A stretch of DNA of 64,000 nucleotides from Streptomyces sp. CBMA291 (GCF_014596525.1 NZ_MSJP01000047.1:1-64000), one strand, 5' to 3'; counted from the first letter of the stretch, positions 35,817 to 45,208 are shown. Translations and numbers: made by a program. Notes: generated by a model from the letters alone, not told the origin.

Positions 35817-36155
35817 TCAGGGTTTCGGGTGACGCACCCCGGTCAGGCGCTCCGAGAGCGCCGAGAGCCGTCGTCCCCGGGCGGGATCGGCCGCCGAGGC
35901 GGAGAGCCGCACCCGGTCGGGGTGCCGCGCAGCTCCCCGGGGCCGTCCGGGCCGAAGAACTCGCCACCGTCCGGCTCCGGCACGGTCGCGGCCCACAGCT
36001 GCGGCAGCACACCCCGCTCCGGGCGCTGGGCCGGAAGCGGGGGGCCGATCCGGCCGAGGAACAGCCGGGTGAGACCGGAGGTGTCCCGGGTCCGGAGACG
36101 GGTGGCGGTGTAGCCGGGGTGCGCGAGCAGGGCGCGCACCGGGCTCGCGACCCCG
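35817..36155 (-). pseudogene. Remnant of a short-chain dehydrogenase/reductase (C-terminal part)
   Basis: The minus strand reads TGVASPVRALLAHPGYTATRL, then RPERGVLPQLWAATVPEPDGGEFFGPDGPGELRGTP, which is the C-terminal third of protochlorophyllide-reductase-like SDR enzymes. After GTP the frame shifts (one base appears missing near 35920) and continues in another frame as TRVRLSASAADPARGRRLSALSERLTGVRHPKP to a stop at 35817. The NAD-binding and catalytic half is absent upstream, where a terminator hairpin begins. So it is truncated and frameshifted. Two ORFs in different frames are the direct evidence. Confidence 0.75.
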
Positions 36156-36165
36156 GTCAGAGAGA

Positions 36166-36193
36166 GGGGGCTCGCCGACACCGGCGAGCCCCC
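36166..36193 (-). terminator. Terminator downstream of the second repeat-protein gene
   Basis: Perfect stem GGGGGCTCGCCG / CGGCGAGCCCCC with loop ACAC, about 35 nt beyond the minus-strand stop at 36227. Confidence 0.8.
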
Positions 36194-36226
36194 TGTCAGT
36201 GGCTCCTCACTTCGTTCAGGCTCTGG

Positions 36227-39200
36227 TCACCTGCGGGCCCTCGTCGGGAGCACGGCGGGTGACGGGTCGTCGTAGCCGTAGCCCTCGTGGGGAGGCTTCC
36301 CACCGGGGGTGAGTTCGACGGTGCAGGCGGGATCGGTCGATCCGGGCGGACAGTTGCCTCCCGGATCGACGCTGCTGACATGGTTGGCGACCTTGGGACT
36401 GGCGGGCAGCTCGCTGGTGACGGTCACCGAGTAGGTGATCGTCACCGTTGCGCCCACGGGCAGGGGACCCCTCCAGTGCAGGGTGTCGCCGGTGACGCTC
36501 ACCGTGCCCGAGGTGGCCGTCGCGTCACCGTTGTAGGTGGCGTGCCGCAGAACCTCGGACAGGTCGTCGTCGACGGTCATCTCGGTGTACGGAACGTCAC
36601 CGGTGTTGCGCACGGTGATCGTGTAGTCGACCGAGTCACCGACGGACGCGGTCATGGGGGTGGCGGTCTTCGTGATCCGGTGCGTCGGGTTGTCGGGAGG
36701 CGTACCGCCCGGAGTCAGCTCGACGGTGCAGGCAGGGTCGGTCGATCCGGGCGGACAGTTACCTCCCGGATCGACGCTGCTGACGTGGTTGGCGACCTTG
36801 GGACTGGCGGGCAGCTCGCTCGTAATGGTCACCGAGTAGCGGATCGTCACCGTGCCACCGACCGGCAGGGGACCCCTCCAGTGCAAGGTGCTGCCAGTCA
36901 CGCTCACCGTGCCGGAAGTAGCCGTCGCGTCACCGTTGTAGGTGGCGTGCCGCAGAACCTCGGACAGGTCGTCGTCGACAGTCATCTCGGTGTACGGAAC
37001 GTCACCAGTGTTGCGCACGGTCACCGTGTAGTCGACCGTGTCACCGACCGACGCCGTCTGCGGAGTGGCGGTCTTGGAGATCGTGTGCGTCGGCTCGCTG
37101 AGCTTCACCACCCGCGCGGCCACCCACGGCGGCTCGGCGGGCAGCAGTTCGCGTGTGGTGCCGCCGGTCTCGACGACCTCGGCCTGGGCGGCGACCTTGT
37201 TCCAGTTCATGTCGCCGTTCTGGAGCGCGGTGTGGTCGGCGCGGGTGACCGGGACCGTCATCTCCCACTCGAAGGTGAGGATCTGGCCGGGTTCGAGAAC
37301 GGTGTCGCCGAAGTCGAAGCGCAGGGACCGGATCAGGGTCCAGTCAGTGACCTCGGAGGCGGGGACGAACGAGGTGTCGACCTGTCCGCCGCACCAGAAC
37401 GGAGCGGTTCCCCGCGTGGCGTCCATCTCGGGCCGGCAGGGGTCTTCCTTCGTGGAGTACGTGATGGTGACGGGGGTCCCGGTGGTGTCGATGGGACCGG
37501 TGAGCACCGGGGTCCATACGGTGTTGGTGGTGTCGTTGTACCGGCCGTCGGTGACTCCATGGCTGGTGGGAGTGCCGAGGAGGTCGTAGGCGACGAAATC
37601 GGTCAGCTGGCGGTTGCCCAGGTTGCCCAGCCGCACCCGGTAGTCGAACGTCCCGCCGGAGGTGACCGGAGCGACCTGGTCCTCCTGGCCGGGCACCTCC
37701 GCCGAGTCCTTCCACTCGCCGTCGTCGCCCCGGACCTGCTTGTAGACGAACATGTCGGCGGCGTCGGCGACCGAGTAGTCGTCGGCGGCGAAGTAGACCT
37801 GCTCGGTGGTGTTGCCGTTCTTGTTGACGTCGTGCGTGTCGGCGATCCTGTCGTAGCGCGGCACCACGATGGTCTGCTCGGCGTCGAAGAGCCAGGCCAG
37901 GTTGCCGAGGTACCCGTCCGGGTTCTGGGCGTCGCCGCCCTTGACGCCGGCGCTCGTCCCGGCCTTCACCTTGCCGCTGATGGTGTACCTGCACGCGAAG
38001 GCGCCGAGGTACTCGATGGGCTGGGAGGAGGCGGGGGCCTTCCAGATCACGGCCGTGCGTCCGAACAGGTAGTCGGGGGTGACCGTGACGTCGGCGGCGG
38101 ACACCTCGGGGCACCTGTTGGAGGTGGTGGGGTCCTCAAGCCGCAGCGAGCCGGGCACGTAGTCCACGTCCGGGGGGATCAGGTCGAAGAAGTGCGGGAA
38201 CAGCCGGGAGTTGGTGCCGTTGTTGCGGATGTCCAGGTCCCAGTCGACGACGCCGCCGGGGGCCACCGGCACCTGGTCGTTGGCCTTGGTCAGGATCGGG
38301 TCGGGCTTGCTCCGGTCCAGATAGGTCGTCGCGCAGACGGTGTCGGTGATCTCGCCGCCGGTGCCGGATGCGGCGGCCAGCGTGCCGATCACGCAGTTCT
38401 CGACCTCGGTGGGGTTGCCGCCGGGGAGGTCGGAGAGCACGACGTCGGAGGTGAAGGCGAGCAGGGCGTACTGGGACGGCTGGATGGAGGGGAGCGTGGC
38501 CTGGATCCGGGTGACGCGGGTGCCTGCCGGGCCGGCCGGGATCGGGGTGTCCGCGTTGGTGGTGGGCACGTCGAAGGTGGCGGTGCTGCCGTCGCTGTAG
38601 GTCACGGTCACCGGGATCTGGCCGACCGGGGCCGACCCTCCGTAGCGGATCCGCACGGCCCTGGGCCGCAGACCGGCCGGGACCGTGTCGTCGAGCGTGG
38701 CCGTGGCGGCGACGTTGCTGTAGTTGAACGCGTCGAGTTCGTAGCCGTATGCCTGCCCCTCGAACCCGGCCGGGCTGCCCGACTTCGCGAATTCGCCTCT
38801 CACCCCGGGATCCGTCGCGGTGATCGTGGTGGTGAAGGTGGTGTCTTCCTCGTGGGTCGTCGTGGTGCCGTGGCCGGTGCCGGAGACGGACGCGGTGTCC
38901 GTCAGGGTGTCGCCCGGAGAGACGGCGGATGACGGGTACCGCACGCTGACGGTGTTGCTGAAGACGTTGTCCGCGAGCGTGGGGACCTGCCAGGTGACGG
39001 TACGCGTGGCCGGGTCGTACGTGCCGCCGCCCGAGGCGCTGACGAATTCGGCGCCCACCGGCAGCACGTCCTTGATCACCACCTCGTCGAGGGCCAGCGT
39101 GCCGCGCGGCCGGTCCGGGTCGACGGGGCGATTGCTGATGTAGACGGTGTAGGAGACCACGGTGTCGGGGGCCGTCTGTGTCGGTCCCGACTTGACGAGC

Positions 39201-39694
39201 GCGATGTTCGGCACGGCCCTCAGACCGATCGTCGCGGTGGCCTCGGAGGGACCCGTGCCGGAGGGGGTCTCGGCGATCACCGTGACCGGCTGCGGGCCGG
39301 GCGGCGTGGTGTAGTTCACCGTGGGCCAGGAGACCACGGCGTTGACGCTGTCACCGGCGGCCAGGTTCGCGGTCACCACCAGCCGGCCGTTGACGGTCTG
39401 CACGCTGGTGACCTGGCTGGGCCACGGCTGGGACAGCGTGCCGTCCCCGGAAGCACCGGGCGGACGGCTGAAGGTGAGCGTGGTGCTCGGGCAGCCCGTC
39501 GGAATCGAGCAGGCCACGTTGACGTCGTAGATCAGCCGGTCGCCCGCGTCGACCACCTCGTTCGACGCGCGCAGGGTGACGGGAAGCCGGGGGTCGGCCG
39601 AGGCCGGCCGTGGGGAGAGCAAGTTCGCGCCGATGGCCAGCAACACCACCAAGAGCCACGAGAGTGGGCGAATACGAGGGAGGGCAGGGGTCAT
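36227..39694 (-). CDS. Large secreted DUF11-like repeat protein without wall anchor
   Basis: 1155 residues. Signal peptide with hydrophobic core LLVVLLAIGANLL and a cleavage site near RPASA|DP. Several isopeptide/DUF11-type beta modules follow (IALVKSGPTQTAPDTVVSYTVYI and similar). Two almost identical C-terminal repeats of about 130 residues (TKTATP...ASVGD...TVRNTGDVPYTEMTVDDDLSEVL...) each end in VDPGGNCPPGSTDPACTVELTPGG. The protein stops at PSPAVLPTRARR with no LPXTG/LAXTG helix, and the next frames restore none. Either it is released or its anchor was lost. Related in design to the giant protein at 2237. Confidence 0.85.
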   Translation of the reverse strand: MTPALPRIRPLSWLLVVLLAIGANLLSPRPASADPRLPVTLRASNEVVDAGDRLIYDVNVACSIPTGCPSTTLTFSRPPGASGDGTLSQPWPSQVTSVQTVNGRLVVTANLAAGDSVNAVVSWPTVNYTTPPGPQPVTVIAETPSGTGPSEATATIGLRAVPNIALVKSGPTQTAPDTVVSYTVYISNRPVDPDRPRGTLALDEVVIKDVLPVGAEFVSASGGGTYDPATRTVTWQVPTLADNVFSNTVSVRYPSSAVSPGDTLTDTASVSGTGHGTTTTHEEDTTFTTTITATDPGVRGEFAKSGSPAGFEGQAYGYELDAFNYSNVAATATLDDTVPAGLRPRAVRIRYGGSAPVGQIPVTVTYSDGSTATFDVPTTNADTPIPAGPAGTRVTRIQATLPSIQPSQYALLAFTSDVVLSDLPGGNPTEVENCVIGTLAAASGTGGEITDTVCATTYLDRSKPDPILTKANDQVPVAPGGVVDWDLDIRNNGTNSRLFPHFFDLIPPDVDYVPGSLRLEDPTTSNRCPEVSAADVTVTPDYLFGRTAVIWKAPASSQPIEYLGAFACRYTISGKVKAGTSAGVKGGDAQNPDGYLGNLAWLFDAEQTIVVPRYDRIADTHDVNKNGNTTEQVYFAADDYSVADAADMFVYKQVRGDDGEWKDSAEVPGQEDQVAPVTSGGTFDYRVRLGNLGNRQLTDFVAYDLLGTPTSHGVTDGRYNDTTNTVWTPVLTGPIDTTGTPVTITYSTKEDPCRPEMDATRGTAPFWCGGQVDTSFVPASEVTDWTLIRSLRFDFGDTVLEPGQILTFEWEMTVPVTRADHTALQNGDMNWNKVAAQAEVVETGGTTRELLPAEPPWVAARVVKLSEPTHTISKTATPQTASVGDTVDYTVTVRNTGDVPYTEMTVDDDLSEVLRHATYNGDATATSGTVSVTGSTLHWRGPLPVGGTVTIRYSVTITSELPASPKVANHVSSVDPGGNCPPGSTDPACTVELTPGGTPPDNPTHRITKTATPMTASVGDSVDYTITVRNTGDVPYTEMTVDDDLSEVLRHATYNGDATATSGTVSVTGDTLHWRGPLPVGATVTITYSVTVTSELPASPKVANHVSSVDPGGNCPPGSTDPACTVELTPGGKPPHEGYGYDDPSPAVLPTRARR
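36300..37080. repeat. Two near-identical roughly 390-bp coding repeats
   Basis: The blocks at about 36300-36690 and 36690-37080 match almost base for base, for example GGACAGGTCGTCGTCGACGG and the GGATCGACGCTGCTGAC words. They encode the two C-terminal repeats of the secreted protein, implying recent duplication. Confidence 0.85.
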
Positions 39695-39780
39695 GCAATC
39701 ATATTTACTTGCCCCTTATGTCCCATATGTCAGACACGCCTGACGACAGGCGCCCGTGTCCCCCCATTACCCTCTCCATG

Positions 39781-39841
39781 CCCCCGCAAGGGGGTACCCG
39801 GCCCGGCGACGCGCGCCTCCCGCAAGGGGGGTACCCGGCCC
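39781..39841. repeat. Imperfect direct repeat with GGGGGTACCCGGCC
   Basis: CCCGCAAGGGGGTACCCGGCCC occurs at about 39783 and again at about 39820, separated by an Arg/Ala-codon-like spacer. It lies in the non-coding gap upstream of the repeat-protein gene. Function unknown. Confidence 0.6.
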
Positions 39842-39971
39842 CCGGCTCCCCCGCCGCCCCGCCCCCCTCCCCCCCGACTCCCCCGCAAAAGAAAAAGGTG
39901 GACCGGTCCGCGTCAGAGCTTCGCGGGACCGGCCCACCTGACGAGGGCGCGGGAAGGAAGGGACGGGGCAG

Positions 39972-40190
39972 TCAGCCCAGGGCCAGCCAGGCGACGGCCG
40001 CCAGGACGACGATGACCGCGACCACGCCCACGATCAGGCCGACCTTCGGTCCGCCCGAGGCGGCCGCGACCTGCGGCTGCCGCTGCTGCGGGGTGCCCTC
40101 GTCGACGAAGGCGCGGAACATCTGGGTGTTGCCGGCGGGGTCGTAACCCTCGGGGTTCTGGCCGTACGGTGCTTGGGGGTTGTGTGCCAT
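39972..40190 (-). CDS. Small C-tail-anchored membrane protein, unknown function
   Basis: 72 residues, ATG 40190. A polar, Gln/Pro-rich N-terminus (MAHNPQAPYGQNPEGYDPAG) leads to a single C-terminal TM helix (VGLIVGVVAVIVVLAAVAWLAL). Tail-anchored layout. It is divergent from the MarR gene. No homologous function recalled. Confidence 0.8.
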   Translation of the reverse strand: MAHNPQAPYGQNPEGYDPAGNTQMFRAFVDEGTPQQRQPQVAAASGGPKVGLIVGVVAVIVVLAAVAWLALG

Positions 40191-40327
40191 GGGTCAGGAC
40201 CCTAGCGAAGGACGGGTGGTGGGCCCAAGCCCCGTACCCCCGCACGCGGGCAGTCGAGCGCGACACACCCCCCAAGACCGCCTTTGCCTATTCTTTAGCG
40301 CCATTTGACCGCTTTAGTTTGCCTGGA

Positions 40328-40351
40328 GCAACCATCGATCTCTATGGTTGC
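40328..40351. promoter_or_regulatory. MarR-type palindromic operator
   Basis: Perfect inverted repeat GCAACCAT (40328-40335) and ATGGTTGC (40344-40351) with an 8-base spacer, ending 30 nt before the MarR start. Typical size and place for autoregulation of a MarR repressor with its efflux gene. Confidence 0.7.
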
Positions 40352-40380
40352 CCTAAGCAACAACATCAATGGGGTGCCCG

Positions 40381-40824
40381 ATGGACAGAGGCAATCGTTA
40401 CGAGAACCTCGCCCGCCAGGTGAGTGCCATCGGAGCCGTGAAGCGCGGACTCGCGCGGACCCTGCCCGCCGAATGCCCCGGCGGATCCGCGATCGTCCTC
40501 GCTCTGCTGCACCGCCACGGTGACATGCGGATCGGCCGGATGTCCGAGCTGATGGCCGTCGACATGTCGGTCAGCAGCCGGCACGTGGCCCACACCGTGG
40601 ACCGTGGCTGGGTCGAGCGCCTGCCCGACCCCGCCGACAAGCGCTCCCGCATCCTCCACCTGACCAGCGCGGGCGAAGACATGCTCGCCGTCCTCGACCG
40701 ACGGCTGACCGACATGCTCGCCCAGACGCTCGCGGAGTGGTCCGCCGAAGACGTCGAACTGCTCACCGACCTGCTCGCCCGTCTCCGGGATTCCTTCGGG
40801 GACTGCCGGGCCCACCACGCTTGA
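40381..40824 (+). CDS. MarR-family transcriptional regulator
   Basis: 147 residues from ATG 40381 (MDRGNRYENLA), preceded by GGGGTG; a longer start at 40369 lacks a ribosome site. Winged helix: MRIGRMSELMAVDMSVSSRHVAHTVDRGWVERLPDPADKRSRILHLTSAG is canonical. Sixteen bases separate its stop from the MFS transporter ATG, so they form an operon. The upstream palindrome is the likely operator; the ligand is probably an efflux substrate. Confidence 0.93.
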   Translation: MDRGNRYENLARQVSAIGAVKRGLARTLPAECPGGSAIVLALLHRHGDMRIGRMSELMAVDMSVSSRHVAHTVDRGWVERLPDPADKRSRILHLTSAGEDMLAVLDRRLTDMLAQTLAEWSAEDVELLTDLLARLRDSFGDCRAHHA

Positions 40825-40839
40825 GAACGAAGGAAGTTG

Positions 40840-42438
40840 ATGGCAACCACCACACCAGAGACCGGTGTGCTCGGCGGGAGCGCCAAGGAGGGGGACTCCG
40901 CCTCCGGCGGCGCCCCGATGACGCACAAGCAGATCATGGAGGCGCTGTCCGGGCTGCTGCTCGGCATGTTCGTCGCCATCCTGTCGTCGACGATCGTCTC
41001 CAACGCCCTGCCGCAGATCATCACCGACCTGGGCGGTGGGCAGTCCGCCTACACCTGGGTCGTCACCGCGGCGCTCCTGGCGATGACCGCGACCACCCCG
41101 CTCTGGGGCAAGCTCTCGGACCTCTTCTCCAAGAAGCTGCTGGTCCAGATAGCCCTGATCATCTACGTCGCGGGCTCGATCGTCGCCGGTCTCTCGCAGA
41201 GCACCGGCATGCTCATCGCCTGCCGTGTCGTCCAGGGCATCGGCGTCGGCGGTCTGACCGCCCTCTCCCAGATCATCCTCGCCGCGATGATCGCCCCGCG
41301 TGAGCGCGGCCGGTACAGCGGCTACCTGGGCGCGGTCTTCGCCGTCGCGACCGTCGGCGGTCCGCTGCTCGGCGGCGTCATCACCGACACCGAGTGGCTC
41401 GGCTGGCGCTGGTGCTTCTACGTCGGCGTGCCCTTCGCGGTCATCGCCCTGATCGTCCTCCAGAAGACCCTGAAGCTCCCGGTCGTGAAGCGTCAGGTCA
41501 AGGTCGACTGGGCGGGTGCGTTCTTCATCAGCGCCGCCGTCTCGCTGCTCCTCATCTGGGTCACCTTCGCGGGTGACAAGTACGACTGGATCTCCTGGCA
41601 GACGGTCGTCATGGTCCTCGGCGCGATCGCGCTGGGCGGGATCTTCGTCCTCGTCGAGTCCAAGGCGAGCGAGCCGATCATCCCGCTCCGCCTCTTCCGC
41701 AACCGGACCATCACCCTCGCCTCGCTCGCCTCGCTCTTCGTGGGCGTCGCGATGTTCGCGGGCACGGTCTTCTTCAGCCAGTACTTCCAGCTGGCGCGGA
41801 ACGAGTCGCCGACGATGTCCGGCGTCCTCACCATCCCGATGATCGCGGGCCTCTTCGTCTCCTCCACCGTCTCCGGTCTGATCATCACCAAGACCGGTAA
41901 GTGGAAGGCGTGGCTGGTCAGCGGTGGCGCCCTCGCCGCCGGCGGTCTCGGTCTGCTCGGCACGATCCGCTACGACACGGCGTACTGGCACATCGCGCTC
42001 TTCATGGCGGTCCTCGGTCTGGGCATCGGCATGATGATGCAGAACCTGGTGCTCTGCACCCAGAACCAGGTGGCCCCCGCCGACCTCGGCGTCGCCTCCT
42101 CCGTCGTCACCTTCTTCCGCTCCCTCGGCGGCGCGATCGGCGTCTCGGCGCTCGGCGCGGTCATGGCCCACCGGGTCACGGAGTACGTCAAGGAGGGCCT
42201 GACCGAGCTGGGCCCGAAGGCGGCGGGCGCCGTCGGCCAGGGCGGCGGCGGCATCCCCGACATGGACAAACTGCCGGCCCCGATCCGCACGGTCATGGAG
42301 AGCGCGTACGGGCACGGCGTCGCGGACGTCTTCCTCTACTCGGCGCCCTTCGCGCTGCTGGCCTTCGTGGTGACGCTGTTCATCAAGGAGGTCGCGCTGA
42401 AGAGCAACAGCGCGCCGAAGGCCACCGAAAAGGCCTGA
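40840..42438 (+). CDS. MFS drug-efflux transporter (DHA2/EmrB-QacA type)
   Basis: 532 residues, ATG 40840 behind GAAGGAAG. About 14 TM helices. Motif A-like segment GKLSDLFSKKLLVQIAL, motif C region GAVFAVATVGGPLLGG and the late helix VVTFFRSLGGAIGVSALG are DHA2 features. Co-transcribed with the MarR regulator. Predicted proton-driven export of hydrophobic toxic compounds. Confidence 0.94.
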   Translation: MATTTPETGVLGGSAKEGDSASGGAPMTHKQIMEALSGLLLGMFVAILSSTIVSNALPQIITDLGGGQSAYTWVVTAALLAMTATTPLWGKLSDLFSKKLLVQIALIIYVAGSIVAGLSQSTGMLIACRVVQGIGVGGLTALSQIILAAMIAPRERGRYSGYLGAVFAVATVGGPLLGGVITDTEWLGWRWCFYVGVPFAVIALIVLQKTLKLPVVKRQVKVDWAGAFFISAAVSLLLIWVTFAGDKYDWISWQTVVMVLGAIALGGIFVLVESKASEPIIPLRLFRNRTITLASLASLFVGVAMFAGTVFFSQYFQLARNESPTMSGVLTIPMIAGLFVSSTVSGLIITKTGKWKAWLVSGGALAAGGLGLLGTIRYDTAYWHIALFMAVLGLGIGMMMQNLVLCTQNQVAPADLGVASSVVTFFRSLGGAIGVSALGAVMAHRVTEYVKEGLTELGPKAAGAVGQGGGGIPDMDKLPAPIRTVMESAYGHGVADVFLYSAPFALLAFVVTLFIKEVALKSNSAPKATEKA

Positions 42439-42483
42439 CGAAACTCCCGGTCACGCTTCGAGCGGAGGCGCGACCGGGTCGAT

Positions 42484-42519
42484 ACGGAGCGGCGGGCAGG
42501 GGACAGCCCGCCGCTCCGT
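42484..42519 (+). terminator. Terminator after the MarR-MFS operon
   Basis: Perfect stem ACGGAGCGGCGGGC / GCCCGCCGCTCCGT, loop of 8 bases, 45 nt after the stop. Confidence 0.8.
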
Positions 42520-42678
42520 CATATCCGCGAAGACCTCCTGCGATGAAGACCTCCTGCGATACGGAGTCGGGCCCACCCCGCCCCGCCCCTCCACCGAAAG
42601 CCCCCACCCCCAAGCCCCAGGCCCCCACCCTCCCCCACACCCCCCACCCCGTGAAGGCCGTACAGGCGCCCGGTCCGG

Positions 42679-43515
42679 CTACCCCCCGGTGTTCTCCGCG
42701 CCTCCCGCGCGCTCCATGCCCTCCGCGCCCCCTCCGCGCTCCGCGCTCCCCGCGCGCTCCCTCTCGACCATCACCTCGATGCCCGCGATGAGCACGTCCA
42801 GGGCGTAGTCGAAGTCGCGGTCCCAGATGTCGCTGACGCTGCCGTGCGAGGCGCGCTCGTCGAGGAGTTCGGTGATCGGGGCGAGGGCCTCGGCGAAGGC
42901 GGGCTCGTTCCGGAAGCCCTTGACCGCGTCCCGGTAGAAGTCGTCCGGCGTCATCCCCGCCTCCGCCGTCCGGCGCTCGAACTGGGACTCGATCGTCCCG
43001 TAGCCGTAGACGAACTGGAAGACCGCCGACATCGCGCTCGGCTGCCGGGACACCGGCAGCCCGGTGTCCCGGATCGCCTGGTTGATCTTGGTGGCGAAGG
43101 CGATGGCCCGGGGGCCGAGGTTCAGGTACTGGCCGGCGCACTGGGACATCCACGGGTGGGCGACCAGCATCCTGCGGTACCCCAGGGAGAGCGTCCTGAT
43201 CCGCTCCCGCCAGCCCCCGGCGGCGTCGGCCGCCGCCGGATCGATCTCCCCGTAGACCTGGTCCATCGCGAACTCGATGATGTCGTCCTTGGTGTCCACG
43301 TACCAGTAGAGCGACATCGCGGTGACGCCGAGTTCGGTCGCCAGCCTGCGCATCGACAGCTTGGCCAGGCCCTCCTCGTCGAGCATCCGGAGGGAGGCGG
43401 CGACGATCCGGTCCCGGTCGAGCCCGGCCGGGCCCCTGCCCGCGCGGGGCGCCCGCTCTTCGAGCCAGACGCTGGACCGCGCCGGGTTCCGGGCCCGGTC
43501 CGCTGCCTTGACCAT
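42679..43515 (-). CDS. TetR-family regulator (TetR_C / tetracycline-repressor-type)
   Basis: 278 residues, ATG 43515. HTH: LSMRRLATELGVTAMSLYWYVDTKDDIIEFAMD. The following RIRTLSLGYRRMLVAHPWM matches TetR_C-type ligand domains. The C-terminal 35 residues are Gly/Glu/Arg-rich low complexity. It lies 140 nt downstream of the MFS gene on the same strand; palindromes upstream of that gene are its likely targets. Confidence 0.9.
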   Translation of the reverse strand: MVKAADRARNPARSSVWLEERAPRAGRGPAGLDRDRIVAASLRMLDEEGLAKLSMRRLATELGVTAMSLYWYVDTKDDIIEFAMDQVYGEIDPAAADAAGGWRERIRTLSLGYRRMLVAHPWMSQCAGQYLNLGPRAIAFATKINQAIRDTGLPVSRQPSAMSAVFQFVYGYGTIESQFERRTAEAGMTPDDFYRDAVKGFRNEPAFAEALAPITELLDERASHGSVSDIWDRDFDYALDVLIAGIEVMVERERAGSAERGGGAEGMERAGGAENTGG

Positions 43516-43655
43516 CGCGTTCCTCCGTCTTTCAGCCGTTCGCCACCATGCTAGGGCGTGGCTTCCGGACGGCACCGGGGCACGCTCCGGCCTCTGGCGA
43601 GGTCCGGCCGGGTGCCCCGGGCCCGGTGGCCCCGGCCCGGCCCCGAGCGCGTGGC

Positions 43656-45191
43656 CTACGCGCTCGCCGCCGCCCGCTCCGCCTCCTCGGCGGCCCTCGC
43701 CTCGCCGCGTTCGGCCCGCAGGAGCAGGGCGTAGGCGACCAGACCGCCGGCGAAGACGGCGGCGGCGCCGAACAGCTGACTGGTCTGGAGGCCGGACGCG
43801 AAGGCGTCGGAGATCTGCTGCCGCTCGCCCGCGCCACCCGCCGCTGCCAGCGCCGCCGGGAGGGAGGTGGCGGTGACCGCGACGAGGGCGGCGAACCGCG
43901 CGTTGAGCACCGCCCCGAGGACGGCGACACCGAGACCGTTGCCGAACTCGGCGAGGGTGCCGTTGATCCCGGCGCCCACGCCCGCCTTCTCCGGCGGGAT
44001 CGCGCTCATGATCGCGTTGGCCATGGCCGGGGAGGAGACGGCGATGCCGCAGCCCATCAGGACGAGCCCGAGGAGCATGCCCGCGTATCCGCCGTCCGTG
44101 CCGCCGCCGAGCAGCGCGATCGAGGTGAGCCCGGCGGCCACCAGGGTCATGCCGAGGACGACGGTGACCGGGGTGCCCAGCTTCATCACGACCCTGGGCC
44201 CGACGCCGGTCAGGTTGAGGCCGACGATCGTCAGGGCGAGCGGCGCCATCCGCAGCCCCGCCTCCAGAGGCTCGTAGCCGAGCACGAACTGAAGGTGCTG
44301 GGTGAGCAGGAAGAGCGAACCGCCCATGCCGAAGACGACCAGGATCGAGCCGCCGATGGCCCCGACGAACTTCTGGTTCCGGAAGAAGTGCATGTCCAGC
44401 ATCGGATACGGGGTGCGCAGCTCCCACAGCGCGAAGGCGGCGAGCGCGACCGCGCCGACGGCGGCGGGGAGCAGCACCTCGGCGGAGAGCCAGCCGTGCC
44501 CGGGACCCGTGATGATGGCGTACACGACACCGGTCATACCGATGGTGGAGAGCAGCGCGCCGAGCAGGTCGGGGCGCTCGCCCTGGGGGTTCTTGGACTC
44601 CGGTACGAGCCGGACGACGGCGACCAGGGCGACCAGGGCGACCGGGATGTTGATCAGGAAGATCATTCCCCACCAGAAGTGGTTCAGGATCACCCCGCCG
44701 ATCAGCGGTCCGCCCGCGAAGCCGAGCGAGGCGACCGTGGACCAGAGCGCGATGGCCTTGACCCGCTCGGAGTCGTCGAAGATCTGCATGACGACGGCGA
44801 GGGTGGTGGTCATCAGGAGCGCGCCGCCGACGCCCATGCCCGCGCGGGCGGCGATCAGCTGGCCGGTGGAGTCGGCGAGCCCGGCGGCGAGCGAGCCGAG
44901 ACCGAAGAGCGCGAGCCCGATCGCGAGCAGCTTCTTGCGCCCGTAGCGGTCGGCCGCGTTGCCCGCCGTGAGCAGCAGTCCGGACTGGACGAGCGAGTAC
45001 GCGTTGATCATCCACTGGATGTCGGTGGTGGTCGCGTGGAGTTCCGAGGTCAGCGAGGGGATGGCGACGCTGAGCACGGTGTTGTCGAGCAGCACGGTGA
45101 GCTGGGCGAGACAGATGACGCCGAGGATCAGCCAGCGCTGCGGGTGGCCGCCGGGGGCGGTTTTCTCGTTCGCGACGGGCTTCGCCGTCAT
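43656..45191 (-). CDS. MFS drug-efflux transporter (DHA2 family)
   Basis: 511 residues. ATG 45191 (MTAKPVANEKTAPG) follows AAGGAG; a start at 45236 lies in the operator region. Fourteen hydrophobic segments; motif D-like LDNTVLSVAIPSL, motif A GNAADRYGRKKLLAIG and motif C ASLGFAGGPLIGG are intact. Paired with the TetR regulator gene. Likely antibiotic or toxic-metabolite export. Confidence 0.94.
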   Translation of the reverse strand: MTAKPVANEKTAPGGHPQRWLILGVICLAQLTVLLDNTVLSVAIPSLTSELHATTTDIQWMINAYSLVQSGLLLTAGNAADRYGRKKLLAIGLALFGLGSLAAGLADSTGQLIAARAGMGVGGALLMTTTLAVVMQIFDDSERVKAIALWSTVASLGFAGGPLIGGVILNHFWWGMIFLINIPVALVALVAVVRLVPESKNPQGERPDLLGALLSTIGMTGVVYAIITGPGHGWLSAEVLLPAAVGAVALAAFALWELRTPYPMLDMHFFRNQKFVGAIGGSILVVFGMGGSLFLLTQHLQFVLGYEPLEAGLRMAPLALTIVGLNLTGVGPRVVMKLGTPVTVVLGMTLVAAGLTSIALLGGGTDGGYAGMLLGLVLMGCGIAVSSPAMANAIMSAIPPEKAGVGAGINGTLAEFGNGLGVAVLGAVLNARFAALVAVTATSLPAALAAAGGAGERQQISDAFASGLQTSQLFGAAAVFAGGLVAYALLLRAERGEARAAEEAERAAASA

Positions 45192-45208
45192 GGGCAGCAC
45201 TCCTTGGG

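Noticed and set aside
36287..38932. 881-residue plus-strand ORF
   Set aside because: Shadow of the minus-strand secreted repeat protein; low-complexity Gly/Val/Arg composition.
40366..42315. 649-residue minus-strand ORF
   Set aside because: Antisense to the MarR-MFS operon, whose plus-strand frames give canonical family proteins.
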